From positions 1-64,000 of the forward strand of contig JAUMVJ010000007.1 in assembly GCA_030530215.1 (NCBI GenBank): 64,000 nucleotides of DNA, in the 5' to 3' direction. Within the stretch, counting starts at the first letter, position 1. Each line of letters opens with the position of its first letter. The notes beneath the pieces were generated by a model, which saw nothing but the letters and a program-made list of their open reading frames with translations, made no database searches and had not been told where the DNA came from. Made by a program: the position numbers and the translations under genes. Positions 45,446 through 53,085 of this stretch are shown here, one piece after another. The stretch is from Coriobacteriia bacterium. GTDB taxonomy: Bacteria > Actinomycetota > Coriobacteriia > Coriobacteriales > Eggerthellaceae.

Positions 45446-46540
45446 GTGGCCCTGAAAATCCCAACAGAAAAGCTTCAGTTCGGTGGCCAACTTGGAGGAA
45501 GGGCATTGTTGGCCCTTCTTCTGGTGGCTTCATTGGCTCTTGTCGTGCTTTATGCTCGCGAGGGCGAGCAAGGCGCGCTCCATTCCCTGCAAAACACCAC
45601 CTCTGCGGTTTCTTCACCCTTATCTTCGGTGGGCGCATCCGCTGGTTCTCTTGCGGCGAGCGCTGGGACTTCGGTGGAAGATTTAACGGCGTCCGATGCC
45701 ACTTTAAGCCAGACGCGTGAAAACAACGCGACGCTTGCTCAGATGGTCGTCGAGCTTGAGCAGTATCGCCAGGAAGCTCAGCGCTTGGAATCTTTGCTGG
45801 GTCTTTCCGATGCCTACGGTTTTAAATCAGCTGCTGCGCGCGTCGTTGCCTATTCTTCCGATTCCTACAATAAAATCCTTACGCTTGACGTCGGCTCCAA
45901 CAACGACGTCAAGGCGGGCTTGCCCGTCATGGGATCCACCGGTGTTATCGGCCAGGTAATCTCTGTAACCGCTACCACCTGTCAGGTGCGTTTGATCACC
46001 GATGCGCAAAGCGGCGTTTCGGTTGTTCTTCAAAACTCCAAGGCCGAGGGCATTCTTACCGGTTCGGTTGATGGCACCCTTACACTTGAGGGGATCGACG
46101 AGTCCACCGACGTGAAGGAAGGCGACGCGGTTATCACTTCGGGCATTGGCGGCGGTTATTTCCGCGGCCTGGTGGTTGGCACCGTTTCCAAGATTTCCCA
46201 AAGCCAAGGTGACGCCACGCGCACCATCGTGGTTACGCCCAATGCCAGCTTCGACAACATCTCCGAGGCTCTCGTTGTTATCTCCATGGACAAGGACGCC
46301 ACGTCCGATTCGTCCTTGGTGAAGCAAGTCGATCCTTCCAAGCTTACTTCGTCCAGCTCGTCATCCACGACGAGCGATTCTTCGTCGAGCTCGACGAAGT
46401 CCGACTCGTCTTCGAGCTCAAGTGATTCCAGCTCAAGCTCGACGTCCAATTCGGACTCAACGAGCGAGTCTTCGAGCAGCAGCGATTCTTCGAGCGATGG
46501 CGATGCGGCAACCAGCACTGATTCAGGATCGGGGGAGTAA
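45446..46540 (+). CDS. mreC: Rod-shape protein MreC
   Basis: Protein of 364 residues from a GTG start. One N-terminal membrane helix (about 18-36), a coiled-coil part, then the MreC beta domain (AARVVAYSSDSYNKILTLDVGSNNDVKAGLPV). The last 65 or so residues are almost only Ser with Asp and Thr, a low-complexity outer tail not found in model MreC proteins. It bridges MreB, MreD and PBP2. Confidence 0.93.
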   Translation: MALKIPTEKLQFGGQLGGRALLALLLVASLALVVLYAREGEQGALHSLQNTTSAVSSPLSSVGASAGSLAASAGTSVEDLTASDATLSQTRENNATLAQMVVELEQYRQEAQRLESLLGLSDAYGFKSAAARVVAYSSDSYNKILTLDVGSNNDVKAGLPVMGSTGVIGQVISVTATTCQVRLITDAQSGVSVVLQNSKAEGILTGSVDGTLTLEGIDESTDVKEGDAVITSGIGGGYFRGLVVGTVSKISQSQGDATRTIVVTPNASFDNISEALVVISMDKDATSDSSLVKQVDPSKLTSSSSSSTTSDSSSSSTKSDSSSSSSDSSSSSTSNSDSTSESSSSSDSSSDGDAATSTDSGSGE

Positions 46541-46542
46541 AC

Positions 46543-47076
46543 ATGAACGAGCGTTTTACTTTGCCCATCGTTTGCGTGGTGGCCTTCGTTCTGCAGGTGG
46601 TTGTTGCGCCTAACCTGCCTTTGGGCGTTGCGGTGCCGAGCTTCCTTGTGCCTTTGGTGCTCTGCTTGGCCATCCTGCGAAATCCTGAAAGTTGCTACGT
46701 TCTGGCTTTCGTGCTCGGTCTGCTTAGCGACCTGCTCTCTTCGACGCCGGTCGGCTTGACGGCTCTGCTCCTGCTTGTCGCCGTGGTTGTGCTTGAGCGT
46801 GCGTTCGAAGTGCTCGACAAGTCCACTTTCGTCATGCCTGTGATCGCGCTTGTTTCAAGCTGCCTGGCAATCGAGCTTATCAAGCTTGTCGTCTTGCTTG
46901 TGCTGGGCTATCAGGGTTCGCCCGTCGATCTGTTCCTTCAGGCCTCTTTGCCGGGGGTTGTTGCAAACTCCCTTATCGGCGTGGCCTACTATTTCATCTT
47001 CGGTCGCCTGGGGATTGCGCAAACGAATTCCGGCAACGCCTGGGTGGCAAGCGTCGGCAACCAGCGTTTTCGCTAA
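46543..47076 (+). CDS. mreD: Rod-shape protein MreD
   Basis: Protein of 177 residues with about five membrane helices, starting 2 bases after mreC with GGGGGAG upstream. Typical MreD features are the ENxES-like NPESCYVLAFVLGLLSDLLSSTPVGL region. Acts with MreC in the elongasome. Confidence 0.92.
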   Translation: MNERFTLPIVCVVAFVLQVVVAPNLPLGVAVPSFLVPLVLCLAILRNPESCYVLAFVLGLLSDLLSSTPVGLTALLLLVAVVVLERAFEVLDKSTFVMPVIALVSSCLAIELIKLVVLLVLGYQGSPVDLFLQASLPGVVANSLIGVAYYFIFGRLGIAQTNSGNAWVASVGNQRFR

Positions 47077-47085
47077 GGTGATCGA

Positions 47086-49287
47086 ATGCTGACTGCGATC
47101 TTAGTCACCGTCCTTGTTCTTGCGGTAGCCGCGGTCCTTATCTTCGTTTTCCTGCGAAGCAAGGGCACGATCGATTCGGGCGCACGCAAGGGCAAGCTCA
47201 ACGTCAAGCACATCAATTCCGTCGGCGTCGCCGCAAAGGCGCCTAAGGTTACTACGTCTGCGCGCATGCCCGACGCCTCAAGCCGCTCGGTTGCCGCGGC
47301 GCCCGGCGATAGCTTGAAGATGCGCTTCTTGGCGGTCGGTGTCATTGCGGGCGCCGCCCTGACCGCCCTTACTGGCAAACTCTTCAGCGTTCAGGTGCTC
47401 TCTGGTAGCGATTACCAGCGTCAGGCGGAAAAGAACCTCTATACCACGGTTGCCACCCCGGCGCCGCGCGGTGTCGTTTACGATGCTCAGGGTATTGCGC
47501 TCATCACCAATCGCCAGGTGCAAACGGTCTTGGCCGACTCAGACGTGGCCGAAAACCCCGATGTGATGTTGCGCTTGTCGGCTGTGCTGGGCATTCCTTA
47601 CAACGTGGTGCGCAACCGCATCCTCGATCTTACCAGCGGTGCGCAGAGCCAGCGCGTGGTTGCAAGCGACGTCTCGCTGCGTGACATCGCCTATATCAAC
47701 GAACATATCGACGCCTTTCCCGGCGTTGTGACCCAGGTGCGTACCACGCGCTCTTACCCTCACGGCTCGCTTGCCGCTCATGTGCTCGGCTATGCCGGCA
47801 CGGCATCGAGCGACGATTTGAGCAAGGCGGCCGAGGGTCGCGACATCGAGATGGGTGACGCGGTGGGCAAAGCCGGCATCGAGAGCGCCTACGATGATCT
47901 TCTTGCAGGCGACCACGGTCAGCGCGTTTTGGTCACCGATGCCAAGGGCGCTATTCAAGAGGTCGTGAGCGAGACCGACCCTACCAAGGGCAACGATTTG
48001 TACCTTACCTTGAGCGCGCGTGTTCAGCATGTTGCCGAGGAGGAAATCAAGAAGGCGGTCAAGAGCTCCACGGGCAAGGCGGCCTCCATTGCCGTCGTCG
48101 ACGTCGAGACCGGCGGCGTTCTTGCGATGGCGAGCTATCCCACCTACGAGCCCGAGACCTTTGTCGGGGGTGTTTCGCAGGACGTCTGGGACGAGTATCA
48201 AACCGAGGCCTCCCGTTATCCTATGCTTAATCGAGCGATCTCCGGTACCTACCCGGCGGCTTCCTGTTTTAAAGCCTTCACGGGTATGGCGGGCCTGACC
48301 TACGGCTTCGTCACCACCTCAACCACCGTCAACTGCACGGGCACTTGGACGGGTTTCGGCGACGATTACCCGCAGAAATGCTGGGTTTCCTGGGGTCATG
48401 GCAACGTGGCGCTCCATCAGGCCATCGTCGATTCCTGCGACGTTTACTTCTACGAGATCGCCCGCAGCTTTTATCGCCAGCGCGAATCCATCGGTACCGA
48501 CGCCATGCAGGATTTCATTAAGGAATTCGGCTTTGGCTCCAAAACCAACATCGAGATTTCCGGTGAATCCGAAGGGCGCGTGCCAACGCCCGAATGGAAG
48601 GCCGAGTACTTCAAGGACGCTCCCGAGCAGGCGCAATGGCTCCCTGGTGATATTTCCAACATGGTCATCGGCCAGGGCTACGTTTTGGTTACCCCCTTGC
48701 AGGAGGCGCGCGCCTATGCCGCTATCGCCTCTGGTAAGCTCATGAAGCCCCATTTCCTGCATGAGGTGCGCAATTCCATCGGCGATGCGGTTCTGTCCGA
48801 AACAACCGAGGAGGTTTCGCGCCCCGAGGTCTCCGAGGCAAACCTTAAGGCCATGCGCGAGGCTCTTCACGGCGTCATCACCGAGGAGGATGCGGTCGTT
48901 CCTTTGTTCTCTGGCTACAGCTGGTCGGCAGCGGGCAAAACCGGTACCGCCCAGGTTTCCGGCAAGAACGACTTCGCTTGGTTCTCCATGTACGCTCCCT
49001 ACAAAAACCCGCGCTACGCCCTTTCGGTCTGCATCGAGGAGGGCGGCTCCGGCGCCAGTGTGGCTGCGCCTGTGGCCGCTGCCGTCATGGATGCCGTGAT
49101 GAAATACGAGAACGGCAAGCTCGACGACTCCGCCCTGAAAGACATGGGCTACGATTTCGAGGCCGGCATCGTGGATTCCTCTTATGCCAAGGCCGCCAAG
49201 AAAAAGAAGAAGTCGAGCAAGAAAAGCTCCACGTCGACGAGCGGCTCAAGCTCATCCAGCAGCGACAGTTCGAGTTCGCAGGAATAA
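47086..49287 (+). CDS. mrdA: Penicillin-binding protein 2 (elongasome transpeptidase)
   Basis: Protein of 733 residues. The transpeptidase motifs are present: SxxK as S393-C-F-K396, SxD as S450-C-D452, and KTG at 618-620. A dimerisation domain lies at about 120-330. Unusually, two hydrophobic segments precede it, at about 3-24 and 78-100, with a Lys/Arg-rich loop between, so an N-out topology is implied if both span the membrane. The C-terminus is a Lys-rich then Ser-rich tail of about 35 residues. The start is supported by AAGGTGA and 5-base spacing. Lies between mreD and rodA, as expected for the wall-elongation complex. Confidence 0.93.
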   Translation: MLTAILVTVLVLAVAAVLIFVFLRSKGTIDSGARKGKLNVKHINSVGVAAKAPKVTTSARMPDASSRSVAAAPGDSLKMRFLAVGVIAGAALTALTGKLFSVQVLSGSDYQRQAEKNLYTTVATPAPRGVVYDAQGIALITNRQVQTVLADSDVAENPDVMLRLSAVLGIPYNVVRNRILDLTSGAQSQRVVASDVSLRDIAYINEHIDAFPGVVTQVRTTRSYPHGSLAAHVLGYAGTASSDDLSKAAEGRDIEMGDAVGKAGIESAYDDLLAGDHGQRVLVTDAKGAIQEVVSETDPTKGNDLYLTLSARVQHVAEEEIKKAVKSSTGKAASIAVVDVETGGVLAMASYPTYEPETFVGGVSQDVWDEYQTEASRYPMLNRAISGTYPAASCFKAFTGMAGLTYGFVTTSTTVNCTGTWTGFGDDYPQKCWVSWGHGNVALHQAIVDSCDVYFYEIARSFYRQRESIGTDAMQDFIKEFGFGSKTNIEISGESEGRVPTPEWKAEYFKDAPEQAQWLPGDISNMVIGQGYVLVTPLQEARAYAAIASGKLMKPHFLHEVRNSIGDAVLSETTEEVSRPEVSEANLKAMREALHGVITEEDAVVPLFSGYSWSAAGKTGTAQVSGKNDFAWFSMYAPYKNPRYALSVCIEEGGSGASVAAPVAAAVMDAVMKYENGKLDDSALKDMGYDFEAGIVDSSYAKAAKKKKKSSKKSSTSTSGSSSSSSDSSSSQE

Positions 49288-49301
49288 GGGGGGGGTAGTG
49301 A

Positions 49302-50492
49302 ATGGCGCAGCAATTCAACGAGATCAGCTCGGTCCAACCACGTGACCCTCAGCTTTTAAAGGCCGCCAAGCCCAAGCGCTTCGGTTTCATGAACGTCCCG
49401 TTCGTTGCCATCGTTGCCGTGTTAGTGGCGTATGGTTTGGTTGTTCAGTTCTCCGCTACCTCCGCGGATGCCGATTACAGCTTTGCGCGTCAGCTGAGCG
49501 GCGTGGTTATTGGCCTTATCCTGGCTGTAGGCATCTCGCGCTTCGACTACCATGCGCTTGGTGGGTTTACCACCTTGTTCCTTGTTTTGATCGTGGTGCT
49601 GCTTATATCACCTCATCTGCCCTTCATCGGCGTTTCGAACAAGGGTGCCACCTCGTGGATCAAGCTGGGGCCCTTACCTCAGTTGCAGCCCGGTGAGTTT
49701 GCCAAGGTTTTGGTGGTTCTTCTTTGCGCCTCCGTGGTTTCGCGCTATGGCGGCAGGCTCGACGATCTGCGCGAATACCTTAAAACGGTGGCTATTCTGG
49801 CAGTGCCCTTCGTTGCTATCATGACGCAGCCCGACTTCGGCACGGGCTTGGTGTATCTGGTCATCGCAACCTTCACCCTTATCGCGGGCGGTGCGAATTG
49901 GCGCTTCATGGTCGGCACCGTTGTTGCGGGTTTGGCGTTTTGCGTTCTTGTTTTTGTGACGGACCCCATCTTAGATAGCATCGCCGGCACCGACGTCGGC
50001 CTGAAGGACTACCAGCGTGCCCGCTTGATGGTGTGGAACGGTTCCACCACCGACACTTCGGGCGACGCTTACAACGTTCAGCAGGCGATGATCGCCATCG
50101 GCTCCGGCGGGCTAACCGGCAAGGGCTTCATGAATGCCACGCAGTCAACCCTGGGCTTCTTGCCCGAGGCTCCCACCGACTTTGTGTTCTGCGTCCTGGC
50201 CGAGGAGTTCGGCTTTGTTGGCGCGGTTGTTCTGATTGTTCTTTATGCGGCCTTGATTCTTGCGAGCATCCTTATCGCCCGCCGTTCCAACGACTTGTTC
50301 GGTATGCTCATCGTCATGGCCTGCGTTGGTCTGTGGACCTTCCAGATTTTCGAGAACATAGGCATGGATATCGGACTTATGCCCGTTACCGGCATTCCGT
50401 TGCCCTTTATGAGTTACGGCACCTCGTTCATGATCATGAATTTCTGCCTCGTGGGGCTGATCAATTCCATTTGGGTTCATAATGGCCATTAA
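49302..50492 (+). CDS. rodA: SEDS peptidoglycan polymerase RodA
   Basis: Protein of 396 residues with about ten membrane helices. SEDS signatures: SVVSRYGGRL region, PDFGTGLVYLVI, and the late GMDIGLMPVTGIPLPFMSYGTS loop. It polymerises glycan strands with PBP2. An FtsW role cannot be excluded by sequence alone, but the mre context favours RodA. Confidence 0.92.
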   Translation: MAQQFNEISSVQPRDPQLLKAAKPKRFGFMNVPFVAIVAVLVAYGLVVQFSATSADADYSFARQLSGVVIGLILAVGISRFDYHALGGFTTLFLVLIVVLLISPHLPFIGVSNKGATSWIKLGPLPQLQPGEFAKVLVVLLCASVVSRYGGRLDDLREYLKTVAILAVPFVAIMTQPDFGTGLVYLVIATFTLIAGGANWRFMVGTVVAGLAFCVLVFVTDPILDSIAGTDVGLKDYQRARLMVWNGSTTDTSGDAYNVQQAMIAIGSGGLTGKGFMNATQSTLGFLPEAPTDFVFCVLAEEFGFVGAVVLIVLYAALILASILIARRSNDLFGMLIVMACVGLWTFQIFENIGMDIGLMPVTGIPLPFMSYGTSFMIMNFCLVGLINSIWVHNGH

Positions 50493-50551
50493 GCGCCAAA
50501 CGCTCGTTGTTCAGGTGCTTTCACGAACGCGAGCCTAGGAAAGGGGAGGAT

Positions 50552-51703
50552 ATGAAAGTTCCCGTAAGCAACATTAAGGATGTCCTTACCGCCGCTGTCG
50601 ACATCGAGAAAGCCAAGGACACGCCCGTTTCCGTTTTGGTGATGATAGACGAACAGGCTCATTCTGATTTTCAGGTCTTCGTGCGCTCTGGTTTTAGCTC
50701 CGAGTCCATCAACTCCAAGCTTATGGTGGGTTACTTCCCGACGATGATGGTTTCGCCTGAGGTTCAGGTTGATTTGGTGGTCGTGGCGGCTGGCGAGGGC
50801 GAAAAGGTCGCCGAGGTTGTTGAATCCTTCCGCGCATCCGACACCCCCGTTTTGGTTGTTGCGGAATCCGCTCCTGTAGTGCAGCGCATCGCGGACGAAA
50901 AGGGCTACGCAATCGATTCCGACGACATCATCGCGCCCGCGAACGGGGAGGTTCTTGACGACGAGATCAAGGGCGAGCTCGCCGATCGTATTGGCCGCTG
51001 GATGGCCGAGCGCCTTCCCAAGGAAAAACATCTTGCCTTCAGCATCGCCTATCCTTTCATGCGCCGTCCTTTGGCCTATGCGGCAATTAACGCCACGGCT
51101 GTTCAGAACGCCGGCATCGGCGTCGTCGCCTTCGTTCCTGGTGCCGATATGCCTTTGATGAGCGTAAATCAGATGAAGATGGTCTTGCAAATCGCCGCCG
51201 CCTACGGTCAGCCCTTGGACGCCGATCGCGTTAAGGAGCTTGCTGCGGTTTTGGCGGGAGGCTTCGTATGTCGTGGCGTCGCGCGCGGCGTGGTCGGCCT
51301 GATGCCAGTGGGCGGATGGATTGCCAAGGGCGCCATGGGCTTTGCCGGCACACAGGCTATCGGTCGTTGCGCGCTCGACTACTTCGAGCATGGTGGCGAT
51401 GCGGCTGGTTTGGCATCCGTCGTTGGGCACACGCGTGATGCGCTTGTTGCGGCGGCCACCAACATTGCCTCTCAACCTGCAACCAAGACGGTGATTTCCA
51501 CAGCTGCTCCTGTTGTGGCCAAGGCTGGGCGTATGCTTGCGAAGAATGCGCGTCCTGTTGCGAATGCCGTTTTCAGCACTGCTTTGTCCAACGGGCGCAA
51601 TTTCGCCAAAGGGAAGTCCAAGGCCGTCGATGCAGAGCCTCGCAAGAAGAAGGGCTTTACGATTATGGCCGGTTCCGCAAGTAGGGGAAAATCTTCAAAA
51701 TAA
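50552..51703 (+). CDS. DUF697-like protein at the end of the rod-shape cluster
   Basis: Protein of 383 residues, function unknown. Residues 1-130 look like an alpha/beta domain (VLVMIDEQAHSDFQVFVRSGF, LVVVAAGEGEKVAEVVESF) that resembles part of a GTPase fold but has no P-loop. Residues 165-330 carry helical, partly hydrophobic DUF697-like signals (RRPLAYAAINATAVQNAGIGVVAFVPGAD, then a Gly-rich helix pair). The end is Lys-rich. AAAGGGGAGG lies just before the ATG at 50552. It begins 59 bases after rodA and is probably cotranscribed. Confidence 0.75.
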   Translation: MKVPVSNIKDVLTAAVDIEKAKDTPVSVLVMIDEQAHSDFQVFVRSGFSSESINSKLMVGYFPTMMVSPEVQVDLVVVAAGEGEKVAEVVESFRASDTPVLVVAESAPVVQRIADEKGYAIDSDDIIAPANGEVLDDEIKGELADRIGRWMAERLPKEKHLAFSIAYPFMRRPLAYAAINATAVQNAGIGVVAFVPGADMPLMSVNQMKMVLQIAAAYGQPLDADRVKELAAVLAGGFVCRGVARGVVGLMPVGGWIAKGAMGFAGTQAIGRCALDYFEHGGDAAGLASVVGHTRDALVAAATNIASQPATKTVISTAAPVVAKAGRMLAKNARPVANAVFSTALSNGRNFAKGKSKAVDAEPRKKKGFTIMAGSASRGKSSK

Positions 51704-51707
51704 CCTC

Positions 51708-51735
51708 TTGCGTCAATTGTTCATTCCCGTATAAT
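51708..51735 (+). promoter_or_regulatory. Promoter of the tRNA-Asp pair
   Basis: TTGCGT at 51708-51713 and perfect TATAAT at 51730-51735, 16-base spacing, start at about 51742. Confidence 0.75.
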
Positions 51736-51757
51736 TACCGTTGCTGTCGCAGCACAT

Positions 51758-51834
<77 letters not shown>

Positions 51835-51858
51835 GTTTCTGCTTCAGTCCCTTTAAGT

Positions 51859-51935
<77 letters not shown>

Positions 51936-51947
51936 GTTTTAAGAATG

Positions 51948-51973
51948 AAGGACCCTTTAAAAGGGTCCTTTTT
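51948..51973 (+). terminator. Terminator of the tRNA-Asp pair
   Basis: AAGGACCCTT at 51948-51957 pairs with AAGGGTCCTT at 51961-51970, then TTT. It could also stop the convergent small gene. Confidence 0.8.
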
Positions 51974-52051
51974 CGTTCATAGAGCTTTTGGTTTGCGAGG
52001 CTTGGGGTTGCCTAAAAGCTTGAGCCTTGCATATGGTTCCTACCTGTATTC

Positions 52052-52294
52052 CTAGGCTTCGCCTTTTTCGTCGTTTTCGGACGTGGCGTCTGCTTCTTCT
52101 TCGCTTCTCTTTTTGTTGCGAGCTTCCTTGTTCTTCTCTTCGATTTCGCGGGCGAAGCGGTCCATTTTTTCCTCGACTTCGCTTTTGATCCCGAAGAGCG
52201 TGCGCATGCTTGCCGCTGGGCGCGGGGGTTTGCCGGATATCTCGTACTGGAGCGCATCCTGCAGTTGCTTCCAACGTTTGCCCCATTCGTCCAT
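52052..52294 (-). CDS. Small acidic/charged protein, function unknown
   Basis: Protein of 80 residues, not recognised. A good AAGGAG box lies 6 nt before the ATG on the minus strand. The sequence opens MDEWGKRWKQLQDALQYEI and then becomes a highly charged helix rich in Glu and Lys (EEKMDRFAREIEEKNKEARN), probably a coiled coil, with an acidic end. Divergent from the MarR gene. Overlapping longer frames on the same strand lack ribosome sites. Confidence 0.7.
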   Translation of the reverse strand: MDEWGKRWKQLQDALQYEISGKPPRPAASMRTLFGIKSEVEEKMDRFAREIEEKNKEARNKKRSEEEADATSENDEKGEA

Positions 52295-52397
52295 GCGTGC
52301 TCCTTTGCGGATTCTTTTTTGCTTGAGTGTAGGGCTTTGACGCGCCAGCTTGGAGCAATTTTGGATAAAACATAGCCCGCCCTTTTAAACGAGGGGA

Positions 52398-52434
52398 ATG
52401 GTTTAAAATCTTTATAGTTTAGAAATTGAACCAT
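52398..52434 (+). promoter_or_regulatory. Inverted repeat around the marR promoter, candidate operator
   Basis: ATGGTTTAA at 52398-52406 is mirrored by TTGAACCAT at 52426-52434 (8 of 9 positions). Between them is a -10-like TATAGT at 52413-52418. A MarR-type regulator starts 22 bases downstream, so self-control is likely. Confidence 0.5.
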
Positions 52435-52455
52435 CTGCAAGCTAGGAGCAGCGCA

Positions 52456-53085
52456 ATGAATCAAGAACTTCAAAGCGCTTTTGAGGACCTCTTAGGTTCC
52501 GTTGTGAAGATGAGGAACCTTAATCATTTCAATAGTTTCGCAATCGAGGGTCTGACGCCAGTTGAGATGCGCGTTCTTGTGTGCATCTATTTGGCCTGGG
52601 GTCGTAGTGAGGAAGTCCGTCCGGGCATGGTGGCAAGCGAGCTTTGCATGACCAAAAGCGCCTTATCACAAGTGCTTCGTCCCTTGGAAGAAAAGGGCTA
52701 TATCGAGCGCCGTCGTTCGGAGCGAGATTCTCGCGCTGTTGTTCTTGCTGTAAGCGATTTGGCCGATGCCCGCATAAAATCCATGCGCGGCAAGCTTGAT
52801 CAGGAAATGTCTGAGCTCATTGCTTTCATCGGTTTGGACGACCTGCGGCACCTTAAAAAGACGGTGGACAAGATCGTCGCTTTTAAGGAGATGCGCGAAA
52901 AAGATCTTGATGGGGCCTTATCTTCCACGGAGGCAACCGAATCCAGTGCATCTTGCACGGGGCCGGAAGGCGAACCTGGACAAGGGTCCGCCGATTGCGT
53001 TGCCCGCTTTGCGCCCCATCCCTTCTTGCACGGGCCAGCGTTCTTCGATTGCTTTTCAAAGGACGAGGGTAAACCATGCGAATAA
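52456..53085 (+). CDS. MarR-family transcriptional regulator
   Basis: Protein of 209 residues. The winged helix is clear: LTPVEMRVLVCIYL, the recognition helix region MTKSALSQVLRPLEEKGYIERRRSERDSRAV. The last 65 residues after the dimerisation helix are a low-complexity tail without a known domain. AGGAGC precedes the ATG at 52456. Its end overlaps the exporter gene by 10 bases, so it very probably controls that exporter. Confidence 0.9.
   Translation: MNQELQSAFEDLLGSVVKMRNLNHFNSFAIEGLTPVEMRVLVCIYLAWGRSEEVRPGMVASELCMTKSALSQVLRPLEEKGYIERRRSERDSRAVVLAVSDLADARIKSMRGKLDQEMSELIAFIGLDDLRHLKKTVDKIVAFKEMREKDLDGALSSTEATESSASCTGPEGEPGQGSADCVARFAPHPFLHGPAFFDCFSKDEGKPCE

Noticed and set aside
46340..46530. 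Simple repeat or CRISPR-like array in the mreC end
   Set aside because: The repetitive DNA is Ser codons in frame with mreC, with no regular repeat-spacer pattern.
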